From Lentimicrobiaceae bacterium (GTDB taxonomy: Bacteria; Bacteroidota; Bacteroidia; Bacteroidales; F082), in assembly GCA_015061295.1 (NCBI GenBank), contig SUWU01000011.1, positions 1 through 63,103 on the forward strand: a DNA stretch of 63,103 bases, given 5' to 3'. The notes beneath the pieces were generated by a model. It ran no database searches. It was not told the origin of the DNA and was given only the letters and a program-made list of their open reading frames with translations. The position numbers and the translations under genes are program-made. This document shows, piece after piece, positions 18,261-27,415 of the stretch. Numbering within the stretch: position 1 is the stretch's first letter; every line of letters begins with the position of its first letter.

Positions 18261-19301
18261 TTATTTATTCTTTATGTATTTATCCAAGTTTCTGAATATA
18301 TCATATTCCATATCACCGATACTATCAAGTATATCGGCAATTTCGTTAATTGTAACGCCGCCATCTTTTTTCAAATATCTTCTGCAATATAATGTAAAGC
18401 TTCTCCACAGTTCTGCATTATCAAGCATCTTACAAGCTGCCGAATCAATCATATCATCGTGTAACAACTTTGCAGTCTCTTTCAAGAAGTCAGCATATAT
18501 AAATCTATATCCAGCGCCGCCTGTGCCAGCTCTTTCTATTAACTTATAATACCACATAAAGCGCATACTTATTTCTCTGGGACTATATTTACTTTCCCAT
18601 CTTCTTAGATCTTTAGCAAAATAATGGAAGCCTTTAACACCTGCACCTATAAACCATATTGGTCTTCTTAGGATTATGTTACATGTGTCGGATATTCCTT
18701 TTATTGCAGAGTCTCTTAAAATCTCCTTGCTAACAGAATAATCTTCTTGTAATGGGTCTATATAAAACATTCTACCTCGAGGTGCTGAGAAACCTGGAGT
18801 AAAACGTATTCTCCTAAGTATCTTATCATCTAACAATATATAATCATCGTTTGGCAGACGATTATCTGTATCAGCAATAACATAATTATCTCCATCTTTA
18901 CCCAAGGCTGAGAAAATATGTCCATTAAAATCTATGCCTCCTCCAGCGACATTAAAGTATTCTAATTCCTTAACATTAACTACAAGACCTACGGGTATGT
19001 CTTTTTCAAGCAAAGTATCCAAAACACGAGATGCCTTATCGGCATTATTACCAAATGACATCTCATGATATGAGATATTCAAGCGATCACAAGCTTTTCT
19101 CACTATAGCTGTTGGTCTTACACGCAATATCGGGTAGATTGTATTTTGTGTCTTATAAAATGGTGAGTAAATGAAATGTAATCCAGAACCAATACCAAAT
19201 ATCATAGATTCACTTATCTCACATCCATAATACTCTAACATATTAACAAATACGCCCGTTTCGCAATGTCTTTTTCTTTTATTAGGAAAATTGTGTATCA
19301 T
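18261..19301 (-). CDS. BtrH-like acyltransferase (BtrH N-terminal / DUF4872 type)
   Basis: A 346-residue protein resembling BtrH, the butirosin enzyme that moves an acyl group from an ACP to an amino group. The papain-like N-terminal half contains RHCETG (Cys13, likely nucleophile), GIGSGLHFIY, and FNGHIFSALGKDGDNYVIADTDN with candidate catalytic His and Asp. The C-terminal half is helical (DUF4872-like). It has no signal peptide. It sits between an acyl-CoA synthetase and an LpxL-type acyltransferase. Inference: it releases the ACP-bound aryl polyene onto an amine or hydroxyl acceptor. The assignment rests on recalled family likeness. Confidence 0.72.
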   Translation of the reverse strand: MIHNFPNKRKRHCETGVFVNMLEYYGCEISESMIFGIGSGLHFIYSPFYKTQNTIYPILRVRPTAIVRKACDRLNISYHEMSFGNNADKASRVLDTLLEKDIPVGLVVNVKELEYFNVAGGGIDFNGHIFSALGKDGDNYVIADTDNRLPNDDYILLDDKILRRIRFTPGFSAPRGRMFYIDPLQEDYSVSKEILRDSAIKGISDTCNIILRRPIWFIGAGVKGFHYFAKDLRRWESKYSPREISMRFMWYYKLIERAGTGGAGYRFIYADFLKETAKLLHDDMIDSAACKMLDNAELWRSFTLYCRRYLKKDGGVTINEIADILDSIGDMEYDIFRNLDKYIKNK

Positions 19302-19312
19302 ACATAGTAATA

Positions 19313-21121
19313 TTAAAACAATGAATCAATTTGCTCAGAATACTTCTCTGCAATAATATCTCTTTTGATTTTATAACTTGGCGTTAATTCTCCGCCATCT
19401 ATAGTCCATTCTTTATCAAGCAATACGAAACTATTTATTTGCTCAGATGTTCCAAAGGACTTATTATACATATCTATCTCTTGCTGATAACGTCTTACCA
19501 CACACTTATTTTTAACAATTTGTTGATTGTTAATATATTCAATATCATTCTCTTTACAATATAACTCTATCATCTCAAAATTAGGCACAATAAGTGCAGC
19601 TGCATATTTCTGATATTCTCCAACAACCATAGTATTGTTAAACCATATAGACTCATTCAGTTTATTTTCCATTGCAGATGGACATATATATTTACCCATT
19701 GATGTTTTGAAGATCTCTTTAATACGTCCCGACAGAACTAAGAATCCATCCTCATCGATATAACCTCTATCTCCTGTACGGAAGTAGCCATCTTCAGTAA
19801 ATGAAGCCTCATTCAGTTTGTCATTATTATAATACGACTTTATAACAGAAGGTCCTTTTACCAATATTTCATTATCTATATCACTTATCCTAACATCAAT
19901 ATTGTCACAAGGTTTACCTACTGTTCCTGCCTTCATAGCATTGATACCGTTTATTGAAATTACAGGAGATGTCTCTGATAACCCATAACCTTCAAACAAT
20001 GGAGCACCTATAGCCGTAAAAAAACGTACTAACATCGGTTGTACTGCAGCTCCTCCTATTGAGATAAATTCTATATGATTACCTAATACACTTTTCTTTA
20101 TTTTATTAAGCACAAGAGTCTTAGCAATATGAAGTTTACAATTATATATCAAACCATTATTTTGTTCTGTAACATCATATTTAGTTGCCAAATCTATTGC
20201 CCACATCGATATCGTTTTCTTTAAACCTTTTAAAGAACTAACTTTCTTGATAATAGAACTATATACTCTTTCTATTACTCTCGGAACTGTTGAGAAACTA
20301 CCTGGATTTATATCAGTTATGTCCCTCATAATAGTCCCAATATTCTCATTATAATACACAGACACTCCACTAATAATTCGAGAATATTGAGTTGAACGCT
20401 CAAGTATGTGTGTTAAAGGAAGATAACTCAATGCAACTTTTATAACAGGAAATCTATTAAGGTAAGCATTTATATTACTCATAATGTTGACATGAGTAAG
20501 AGCAACACCTTTGGGTATTCCTGATGTACCTGATGTATATATAATAGTAGCAATATCTTCGGCTTTGATTCTTTCACGTCTTTGTTCTAATATCTTTAGG
20601 CAAGACGTATCATTTGATGCAAATATTGAACTCAACGAATTATCATAAATGGAATCTTTTATAAAAAATATATTGTCAGTATCAATAAAATTATCGACAA
20701 TATTCTTATACTTTTGATATAACCTCTCATTCTCGATAAAGATCATCTTTGCCTTTGAGTGTTCTACGATGTACGACAACTCATTATGACTTATATTAGG
20801 GTAAATCGGTATAACAATTGCTCCAATCTGTTGAACAGCGAAATCAATAATATTCCATTCTGGATTATTATTAGACATTATTGCAATGTGATCGCCCTTT
20901 TCAAAACCCCTATTTATTAGATAAATACTCAGAGTATCTACTAATTGATTAAATCTTTCGCCACTATAGCTAATCCAGTCTCCTTTATGTTTGTGTGAAA
21001 ATATTACACGATTTCCACCATATTTTTTTAGATATGTAGGAAGTATATCAATAGTCCTATTAGTCACTTCTATTATTTTCATATTTGTTGGTATTAGTTT
21101 GTTAATTATTAGTAGATTCAT
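19313..21121 (-). CDS. Long-chain acyl-CoA synthetase (AMP-forming)
   Basis: AMP-forming ligase of the FadD15/long-chain acyl-CoA synthetase branch (602 aa). Motifs: IIYTSGTSGIPKGVALTH (P-loop), GYGLSETSP, YFRTGDRGYID, GRIKEIFKTSMGKYICP and the C-terminal ELTPSYKIKRD catalytic lysine region. The ATG at 21121 overlaps the glycosyltransferase stop as ATGA; an internal ATG at 21082 is an alternative. It may activate a fatty acid or the aromatic starter. It differs clearly in family and length from the PaaK-like ligase at the operon end, so the two probably act on different acids. Confidence 0.92.
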   Translation of the reverse strand: MNLLIINKLIPTNMKIIEVTNRTIDILPTYLKKYGGNRVIFSHKHKGDWISYSGERFNQLVDTLSIYLINRGFEKGDHIAIMSNNNPEWNIIDFAVQQIGAIVIPIYPNISHNELSYIVEHSKAKMIFIENERLYQKYKNIVDNFIDTDNIFFIKDSIYDNSLSSIFASNDTSCLKILEQRRERIKAEDIATIIYTSGTSGIPKGVALTHVNIMSNINAYLNRFPVIKVALSYLPLTHILERSTQYSRIISGVSVYYNENIGTIMRDITDINPGSFSTVPRVIERVYSSIIKKVSSLKGLKKTISMWAIDLATKYDVTEQNNGLIYNCKLHIAKTLVLNKIKKSVLGNHIEFISIGGAAVQPMLVRFFTAIGAPLFEGYGLSETSPVISINGINAMKAGTVGKPCDNIDVRISDIDNEILVKGPSVIKSYYNNDKLNEASFTEDGYFRTGDRGYIDEDGFLVLSGRIKEIFKTSMGKYICPSAMENKLNESIWFNNTMVVGEYQKYAAALIVPNFEMIELYCKENDIEYINNQQIVKNKCVVRRYQQEIDMYNKSFGTSEQINSFVLLDKEWTIDGGELTPSYKIKRDIIAEKYSEQIDSLF

Positions 21122-21882
21122 ACTTTTGTCTTATCACAACGCAATGAAGTCCATATTTTTCTTAGAAGCATCGACGGATATCCGTAAAATATTGCCACAA
21201 AACACATTATAGTATTAAGCAAGGAAATTCTTGCAAAATCTTTCCCTTTACGGAAATGGGTGATTCTCTCGCCTTCTGGTGGATAATACACTTGTATAGG
21301 AATGCTTATAAGTTTTATGTTTTTCCAAGTCATTCTTTGGAGATATTCTAGCTCTGCCTCATATCGTTTAGAAAATGAGCGTAACCTTTTCATCTTAAAA
21401 ATAGGATATGCTCTATAACCTGTTTGAGTATCTGGAAGTTTCTTACCAGTTTGAACCGTAAACCAGAAGTTTGAGAATTTGTTAGCGAAAACATTTCCTG
21501 ATGGCATATTGTCATGCTTTAAGTATCTACTTCCCACTATCATTGCTCCATAATTAGTATCTATCGCCTCAAAAAATAATGGCAAGTCAGAAGCAAAATG
21601 TTGTCCATCAGCATCTAATGTAATGGCATAATCGAAATTATGATGATTTGCGTAATCGAAAGCATAGTTCAAGGCAGCCCCTTTGCCTTTGTTAGGGAAA
21701 TAAGAAAGTATCGTTATCTTATCTGATATTGTTTGTAATGATTGAGCGCTATTATCAGTGCAACCGTCTAATACAACTATCACATTGTCTGAATATTGCA
21801 CAACAGACAAAGCGACATCAGCAACGTTTTTTTCGTTGTTATAACAAGGTATTATTACACAAATCTTCGACTTATCAAGCAT
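21118..21882 (-). CDS. Family 2 glycosyltransferase, membrane-associated
   Basis: Glycosyltransferase with a GT-A fold of the dolichol/polyprenol-phosphate mannosyltransferase type (254 aa). The N-terminal VIIPCYNNEKNVADVALSV, the acceptor region VVLDGCTDNS, and the metal-binding motif TLDADGQH are clear; TGYRAYP and YEAELEYLQRM follow. A hydrophobic C-terminal stretch (SLLNTIMCFVAIFYGYPSML) suggests membrane association. GT2 genes occur in aryl-polyene clusters. Inference: glycosylation of the lipid anchor or of the aryl head group. It overlaps the dehydratase gene by 8 nt. Confidence 0.9.
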   Translation of the reverse strand: MLDKSKICVIIPCYNNEKNVADVALSVVQYSDNVIVVLDGCTDNSAQSLQTISDKITILSYFPNKGKGAALNYAFDYANHHNFDYAITLDADGQHFASDLPLFFEAIDTNYGAMIVGSRYLKHDNMPSGNVFANKFSNFWFTVQTGKKLPDTQTGYRAYPIFKMKRLRSFSKRYEAELEYLQRMTWKNIKLISIPIQVYYPPEGERITHFRKGKDFARISLLNTIMCFVAIFYGYPSMLLRKIWTSLRCDKTKV

Positions 21883-22231
21883 TTTCCAATATCATGTTAA
21901 TTTTTGCGAATATCTGATTCAATGTTGTATCTTCAATAATTACCTTAACATTCAACTCATTCTCATACTCTGACATATTAATATCAAAAACGATCTCCGA
22001 AAACTCTTCTGGAGAGATAAGTTGTAGAAATTTCACATTTTTAATATTTTTTATGTTCAATTTCCTATTTTTCTTTCTTTCAATCAATTCTCGACATATT
22101 TCTATCATACAAGCTCCTGGTAAAATTGGATTACCTTCAAAATGTACCCTGAAGATAATATTTTCTTTATCTAATTTTATAATAGTTTGATTATCTACCT
22201 CTTTTATAATATCATACAGATTACTAAACAT
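21875..22231 (-). CDS. Hotdog-fold 3-hydroxyacyl-ACP dehydratase (FabZ/ApeI-like)
   Basis: Single hotdog domain (118 aa) with the FabZ/FabA-like motif VHFEGNPILPGACMIEICREL; the histidine at the start of this motif is the expected catalytic residue. Proteobacterial aryl-polyene clusters use two dehydratases (ApeI and ApeP types); this one matches the shorter ApeI type. It removes water from the 3-hydroxyacyl-ACP after ketoreduction to give the conjugated double bond. It overlaps the glycosyltransferase gene and lies 7 nt from the LolA-like gene. Confidence 0.82.
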   Translation of the reverse strand: MFSNLYDIIKEVDNQTIIKLDKENIIFRVHFEGNPILPGACMIEICRELIERKKNRKLNIKNIKNVKFLQLISPEEFSEIVFDINMSEYENELNVKVIIEDTTLNQIFAKINMILENA

Positions 22232-22238
22232 AACAATA

Positions 22239-22871
22239 TTAAAAATTAAATAATGTATTATCTATATTCTTATTTACATAAATATCTAACAATACAATTG
22301 TTGTTATATCATGATTATTATCAGTTATTTCAATTTTATGAACCAAACAAGATGATTTATCAAAATATATTTTCATATTACCAAGAACATTCTTCATCTT
22401 ATTTTTCTTTGGTTTCATATTCACAACTATATAAGCATCATTCTCCTCAAAAGATGGTGTAAAATTTTTCTCATCTATAATAGAATTATCTGAGACACCG
22501 TTATTTATAATTTTCGATATCTCTCTAAAGATAAGATGCTCTTCTATCGTCATAACATCTACAGCATTATTATTTACAATTTTAACACTATCATTTTTAA
22601 GTATAAAATAATTATCTCCTTGACTATTATTTTTCCAATAAAGATTATTGGGTTTCATAAAAATCACTTCACCTGTATTCTTGATTGTATCTTCAAGTAA
22701 TGAAACAGACTTTTCTTGAATATAATCACATCTTATGTTGCAAATCTCTTCACAAGATTTTCTAATGTTTTCTTTTATCTCACCTATCTTCAAGACATCC
22801 GTAACAGATTTATTCTGCGCGGATAGTGTTATTGTAAGCAATGTCAATAATATTAAAAGGATTTGTCTCAT
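22239..22871 (-). CDS. LolA-like outer-membrane carrier protein (first copy)
   Basis: Exported protein of 210 residues starting MRQILLILLTLL, with a clean signal peptide ending at SAQ. The mature part fits LolA: CDYIQEKSVSLLEDTIKNTGEVIFMKPNNLYWKN matches the family pattern of an early strand followed by a PxxLRW-like segment, and DNNHDITTIVLLDIYVNKNID matches its end. The ATG at 22871 is preferred; the frame is open to 22931 inside the upstream gene. Presumed to carry a lipid-linked pigment through the periplasm. Confidence 0.82.
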   Translation of the reverse strand: MRQILLILLTLLTITLSAQNKSVTDVLKIGEIKENIRKSCEEICNIRCDYIQEKSVSLLEDTIKNTGEVIFMKPNNLYWKNNSQGDNYFILKNDSVKIVNNNAVDVMTIEEHLIFREISKIINNGVSDNSIIDEKNFTPSFEENDAYIVVNMKPKKNKMKNVLGNMKIYFDKSSCLVHKIEITDNNHDITTIVLLDIYVNKNIDNTLFNF

Positions 22872-22876
22872 ACTTT

Positions 22877-23233
22877 TTATTGTCTTACCATAAAAAACAC
22901 CCCAACAACAATAAATATCACACCGAACCATCTCGTACTTGGGACCGACTCATTTAGTACAAATGCCGCGGCCAACATTCCGAATATATAACTCAGACTT
23001 GTAACTGGATATGCCAACGAGAAGTCAAAGTGTTTAAGCATATAAATCCACAACAACATAGCGATACAGAACCCTACGCCACATGCTGCGAGTGGCCAAT
23101 TCAATAGTAAATCTTTAAAATAGTACCATGTCCATTCAAAACGCCCCATGCGATTCATGGCTATTTTCAATAAAACTTGCCCCAGTGCAAGAAAGAAACT
23201 TTGAATTATTCCGATAATAATGAATCTTAACAT
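22877..23233 (-). CDS. Small four-helix EamA/SMR-type membrane protein
   Basis: A 118-residue membrane protein with four predicted helices, similar to half-size drug/metabolite transporters (EamA/SMR, ArnE/ArnF-like). Recognisable parts are GQVLLKIAMNRMG and the last helices FSLAYPVTSLSYIFGMLAAAFVLNESV and WFGVIFIVVGVFFMVRQ. Such small proteins usually dimerise; ArnE/ArnF flip undecaprenyl-linked sugars. Beside a GT2 gene, flipping of a lipid-linked sugar is a reasonable guess. It overlaps the chain-length-factor gene by 7 nt. Confidence 0.83.
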   Translation of the reverse strand: MLRFIIIGIIQSFFLALGQVLLKIAMNRMGRFEWTWYYFKDLLLNWPLAACGVGFCIAMLLWIYMLKHFDFSLAYPVTSLSYIFGMLAAAFVLNESVPSTRWFGVIFIVVGVFFMVRQ

Positions 23234-24201
23234 GTTAATAGTATTAATGAATGCTCTTTATTTTCGCAGTGGTTATATAGAAGCACTTTGCTAACTTTTT
23301 TACCCAATGGACTTATACCTCTTTTTAAGCTTTCGTAAGCGTAACATACACCATATGCCGAACTTGTGAATGACTCTCCAAAAATATTCTTATAACTTTC
23401 CGACTTATCTTTCATGTTAAAGATATTCTCAAAGTCATCATAAACCATGTTATTTTCATCATTATTATTACGTCCAGTAACTAACAAATCTATATCATCT
23501 ATAGCAATATCATTTTCTGAACATATTTTATTGACCACATCTACTATTTTCTGTCTTTCAGGCATATACAATATTTCCACCCCTACTATCTTTATATCTC
23601 CACATTTAGTTAACATCATCGATACTGCCGTTTCACCTGCAAAGCCACCTTTCCAGAATCCAACTCTATCCAATAATGTAAAGAAACTCGGTGTCATCTC
23701 GTCATGTGCACCAACTAAAGCATTCTCTATCTTACCTAATTTTATTTTGATAAAAGCATCCAACAATGCGCTTTCGAACGATATTCCTCTATGAACATGA
23801 GTGTTATTGTATCCATAGCACTTTATATTCACGGCAATATAAGAACCTATTGTATTATGCGTTGAATTTATAAAGAATGTCGGTTGAAGACAATTTTCTC
23901 CCTCTTCGCATAGAACCGATAAAAACTTCTCTGTATTCTCGATACACCCCAATCCTGTTGCAGTAATTATCGCATCAGGCATGACTATTCCTGAGTCTTT
24001 CATTGCAGTTAAAGAAGTTGCCATTGCTCTTTTCAATATCAAGCCCATCCTTCTTGCCGCAATTGGATTTATAAAATGTTTGTAATCAGGGTCTAAAGCT
24101 CTTACATACGGACATTCATATTTTATAGGTTTTGTAAACCATTTATTACAAAGAGGTTCTTGCACAGATATTTGAGAACATGATTTTATATATATGTTCA
24201 T
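23227..24201 (-). CDS. Chain-length-factor-like ketosynthase homologue (ApeC-type)
   Basis: Degenerate ketosynthase (324 aa) of the beta-ketoacyl synthase-like N-terminal family (PF13723). At the position of the active-site cysteine it has NSTHNTIGSYIAV, the pattern seen in chain-length factors, so it is not expected to condense units itself. It overlaps the preceding ketosynthase gene by 4 nt (ATGA), as expected for a KS-CLF heterodimer. It should set polyene chain length with the 24198 ketosynthase. The C-terminal part is short compared with a full ketosynthase, as is usual for this family. Confidence 0.83.
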   Translation of the reverse strand: MNIYIKSCSQISVQEPLCNKWFTKPIKYECPYVRALDPDYKHFINPIAARRMGLILKRAMATSLTAMKDSGIVMPDAIITATGLGCIENTEKFLSVLCEEGENCLQPTFFINSTHNTIGSYIAVNIKCYGYNNTHVHRGISFESALLDAFIKIKLGKIENALVGAHDEMTPSFFTLLDRVGFWKGGFAGETAVSMMLTKCGDIKIVGVEILYMPERQKIVDVVNKICSENDIAIDDIDLLVTGRNNNDENNMVYDDFENIFNMKDKSESYKNIFGESFTSSAYGVCYAYESLKRGISPLGKKVSKVLLYNHCENKEHSLILLTC

Positions 24202-25403
24202 ATTTTATCCTCCTTAATTTTAGAAAATATACATACGGTGTCGTTACCTCCAAAACCGAATGAATTTGACATGATATGTTCCAAGCGATGAGGTATTGTA
24301 TCATGATGTAAAGGCTCAAAGGAATGTTCCTCTATTTTATTTCTGTAATTCAAACTAATAGGCATATATCCTTCTAAAAGAGATAATACAGAAATGACTC
24401 CTTCCACTCCACCGACAGCACTCGTCGTATGTCCGATATAAGATTTAAGTGAAGCCACATATGGCATATTATCACCGAAGACTCGCATTAAAGCATTACC
24501 TTCACTAAGATCATTACCTTGAGTTCCTGTGCCATGAGCATTGACATAATCTATATCGCTTGCTTGAAGCCCAGCTTCTTTAAGAGCATCTATCATAGCC
24601 AAATACGCACCTTCTCCATTAGGAGATGAAGCGGTCTGATGGAAAGCATCACAACGATTAGCACATGACGACAATACACATAAAGGTTTGATATTACGTT
24701 TCTTGACTGATTCCTCTGACTCAATCACCAAATAACCAGCCCCTTCTCCAAGATTAATACCTGCACGTGTACTATCAAATGGTCGGCACTGCTCTTTATC
24801 TAATATCATCAGACTATTAAATCCATTAAGATGATATTTTGAAATACATTCACTACCACCAACTACAGCGACATCACAGCGACCACTTTGTATCAATTCC
24901 ATACCGATTTGTATAGCATTTGCTGCTGACGAACAGGCTGCCGACAAAGTCGTCATCATCTCAAAACCATGATAATCTTCTGCTATCATCACTGAACAGA
25001 TACCACAATCATGCGTTTTGATATATTCTTTGTTATTATCATTATGTAGAAAATTAAGATAGTATTGTTCCGTTTTATCCATACCACCTACTGTAGTACC
25101 AGAAATGAACACAGTACGTTGGTCCGATGGATTGAGTGAGGCAACTTCTATAGCTTCTTTCAATGCTAATTTCCCTATCAAAGCCGTACGAGTCATTATA
25201 GCATCATGATGAATATTAAGCATATCCATCATTTCTTCATTACTATAAGGCACCTCACCAACAGGTAAGTCAAGAGTAGTGTCAAGATAACGAATCTTAG
25301 CTATTGCACTACGATGCTCACGCAATGCTTCCATAGTGACACGTCTTCCGTATCCTAAACCACTTATGATTCCAACACCTGTTACAAATACGGTCTTATT
25401 CAT
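24198..25403 (-). CDS. Beta-ketoacyl-ACP synthase (partner of the chain-length factor)
   Basis: Full-length KAS II-type ketosynthase (401 aa) with the catalytic triad C157 (TTLSAACSSAAN), H290 (VNAHGTGTQGND) and H325 (K320-SYIGHTTSAVGG). It is the probable elongating subunit that pairs with the CLF encoded directly downstream with a 4-nt overlap. It follows an ACP gene without a gap. Role: decarboxylative condensation of malonyl-ACP with the growing aryl-polyenoyl-ACP. Confidence 0.93.
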   Translation of the reverse strand: MNKTVFVTGVGIISGLGYGRRVTMEALREHRSAIAKIRYLDTTLDLPVGEVPYSNEEMMDMLNIHHDAIMTRTALIGKLALKEAIEVASLNPSDQRTVFISGTTVGGMDKTEQYYLNFLHNDNNKEYIKTHDCGICSVMIAEDYHGFEMMTTLSAACSSAANAIQIGMELIQSGRCDVAVVGGSECISKYHLNGFNSLMILDKEQCRPFDSTRAGINLGEGAGYLVIESEESVKKRNIKPLCVLSSCANRCDAFHQTASSPNGEGAYLAMIDALKEAGLQASDIDYVNAHGTGTQGNDLSEGNALMRVFGDNMPYVASLKSYIGHTTSAVGGVEGVISVLSLLEGYMPISLNYRNKIEEHSFEPLHHDTIPHRLEHIMSNSFGFGGNDTVCIFSKIKEDKI

Positions 25404-25661
25404 TTATTTTGTTCTGTTTTTATGAACATAATCTGCCATAGTGACAATAGATTTAAAAATCTCTTTACCTTGATTCGGATCTTGCAATTTGATTCCGTAA
25501 TTCTTTTCCATAAGAACTATGAGTTCAAGAGCATCTATCGAGTCCAATCCCAAACCATCACCGAATAAAGGTGCGTTTTCATCAATATCTTCTGGTTTTA
25601 TTTCTTCTAAATTCAATGTTTTGATGATTTCTTCTTTCAATTCTTTAATTAAGTTTTCCAT
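25404..25661 (-). CDS. Acyl carrier protein
   Basis: An 85-residue ACP with the phosphopantetheine attachment motif GLGLDSIDALELIVLMEKNYG (Ser in LDSID). It is acidic and four-helical by pattern. It is one of two ACPs in the operon (the other is at 29356), matching the two-ACP set of known aryl-polyene clusters. No phosphopantetheinyl transferase is encoded in the window, so a chromosomal enzyme elsewhere must activate it. Confidence 0.94.
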   Translation of the reverse strand: MENLIKELKEEIIKTLNLEEIKPEDIDENAPLFGDGLGLDSIDALELIVLMEKNYGIKLQDPNQGKEIFKSIVTMADYVHKNRTK

Positions 25662-25672
25662 AATAGTCTATT

Positions 25673-27415
25673 TTAAATTTTTGTTAATATTTTTTTTACT
25701 AATGTTAATTCTACTTCATATTTTCCCTTTAACGATTCAACCCAACCAAACAAAACATATTTTACTGATTTAGGCTGAAGTACATTTCTAACCTGACGTA
25801 ATATCATCTCCTCTGAATGTCTTTCTGAAACATAAAATGATGACTCACCAAGTATCTTATTTCTTATAGCTATTTCTCCTGTAACTATATTAGGTAGAGT
25901 GTAAACAAAAACAGATGGACTTGGGAAATAATTATCTTTATCATTGATACTCCTAAGATAAAGCAAATCATCATCGGAGGAAGAACTTCTGTTACAAAGA
26001 ATTATAGCCATATCTTTCTTAGGTATTTCTGTATCAAAACTAACTTCGCGAAACATAAGCTCTGAGACGATAAAACCTACTTTACAAAGATTATCCATCT
26101 TGAAAAATTTTGGGTATGAAATATGCTCTTTCCTATAAAAATTGTCTAATATATTACCAGGGACATCTTCCAAGACATACTTTACATCATTGATATATAT
26201 AACATTATCTTTCAATACACCTTTAACAATTACCTCAAGATCTACTTTTAAGTCATCAGATTGTACTTCTTCATTTACTGTATTAGTATCATTAATTTTA
26301 AAAAGAAGAGCTGCATTGCTACCGCCGAAACCTGATACCATCTTAATAAACATATTCTTGTCTGTATTAATGATTTCTTTAGAAACATTGATATCATGCT
26401 TCGCTCCGACTTCTATACAGTTAGTACTCTTTAATATCTTCCTATCAGTTAAAGCCTGCATTGAAATTATTGATTCAAGCAGAGCAGCAGCACCGAGAGT
26501 ATGACCGAAATGTGCTTTCAATGAATTTGTTGGAATATGCTGGAGTGCTATTCTATTTAGTGCTAAAGCCTCCATCTCGTCATTATATATCGTTGCAGTT
26601 CCATGAGCATTGATAAAGGCAATATCGTCTTTATCAATATTTTCTGTGATGGCTACGAGACAATTATACAGACCTTCAGCCTCTATCGAAGGTGCAGAAA
26701 TATGTCGAGCATCATTACGTATAGCTCCATTCACTAATGATATATTGTTGGCTTTCTTACCCATTTTAGAATAAATAATAGTAGCAGCTGCTTCTCCGAG
26801 ATTCAAACCATGACGGTTCTTATCGAAAGGTTTACATTGTTCTTGAGACAATGCTTTAAAGGACTGAAAACCAGATACAACAAACTTCGACAAGACATCT
26901 GCACCAACAACGACACAATTATCGTAGTAGTTATTTTCTATGAGACGTAGCGCCTCTATTTGAGCGGCAGCACCTGAAATACAAGCGTTTGAAATCACAA
27001 GAGGCTCATTCTCATTACCAAAGAACGAAACCATTTTCTTGGCAGAATGCCATAAATAGACTCTCTCGTCCATATCATCCGACAAATAAGAAACATTTCC
27101 TTTTGTAGTTGATAATATAAATAATGTATTCTTATCATGTAGATTGATCTTAGCCTCATCATTAGCTCTTTTAACAGAAAGAAGCAATAGTTTCTCAAAT
27201 CTGGTAAAAGAACTTAGATCTTCATCTTTGAAATTAAAAACCAATTCTTTATCAAGTCTCTCATCATCGATCAATGAAGCGAAAAAAGGTTCTATGATCC
27301 CGAAAGTGTTTTCATGTAACGACAATCCTATCTGACCCTTCAGAACTGCTTCATAGTTTTCTTTTGTAGAGAATCCTAATGAGGATATTATATTATTTCC
27401 TATACAGAATATCAT
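25673..27415 (-). CDS. Ketosynthase fused to a degenerate ketosynthase-like domain
   Basis: A 580-residue protein. Residues 1-375 form a ketosynthase with C145 (ISNACISGAAAQ), H271 (INAHGTATIYND), K300 and H305 (KAHFGHTLGAAAL) and the terminal GFGGSNAAL motif. It is somewhat divergent from KAS II. After a linker near 380-390, residues about 390-580 contain PSVFVYTLPNIVTGEIAIRNK, which looks like the cysteine-less centre of a chain-length-factor-type domain. The start codon overlaps the thioesterase stop by 4 nt. Inference: a dedicated chain initiation or early elongation ketosynthase carrying its partner subunit in cis. Confidence 0.85.
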   Translation of the reverse strand: MIFCIGNNIISSLGFSTKENYEAVLKGQIGLSLHENTFGIIEPFFASLIDDERLDKELVFNFKDEDLSSFTRFEKLLLLSVKRANDEAKINLHDKNTLFILSTTKGNVSYLSDDMDERVYLWHSAKKMVSFFGNENEPLVISNACISGAAAQIEALRLIENNYYDNCVVVGADVLSKFVVSGFQSFKALSQEQCKPFDKNRHGLNLGEAAATIIYSKMGKKANNISLVNGAIRNDARHISAPSIEAEGLYNCLVAITENIDKDDIAFINAHGTATIYNDEMEALALNRIALQHIPTNSLKAHFGHTLGAAALLESIISMQALTDRKILKSTNCIEVGAKHDINVSKEIINTDKNMFIKMVSGFGGSNAALLFKINDTNTVNEEVQSDDLKVDLEVIVKGVLKDNVIYINDVKYVLEDVPGNILDNFYRKEHISYPKFFKMDNLCKVGFIVSELMFREVSFDTEIPKKDMAIILCNRSSSSDDDLLYLRSINDKDNYFPSPSVFVYTLPNIVTGEIAIRNKILGESSFYVSERHSEEMILRQVRNVLQPKSVKYVLFGWVESLKGKYEVELTLVKKILTKI

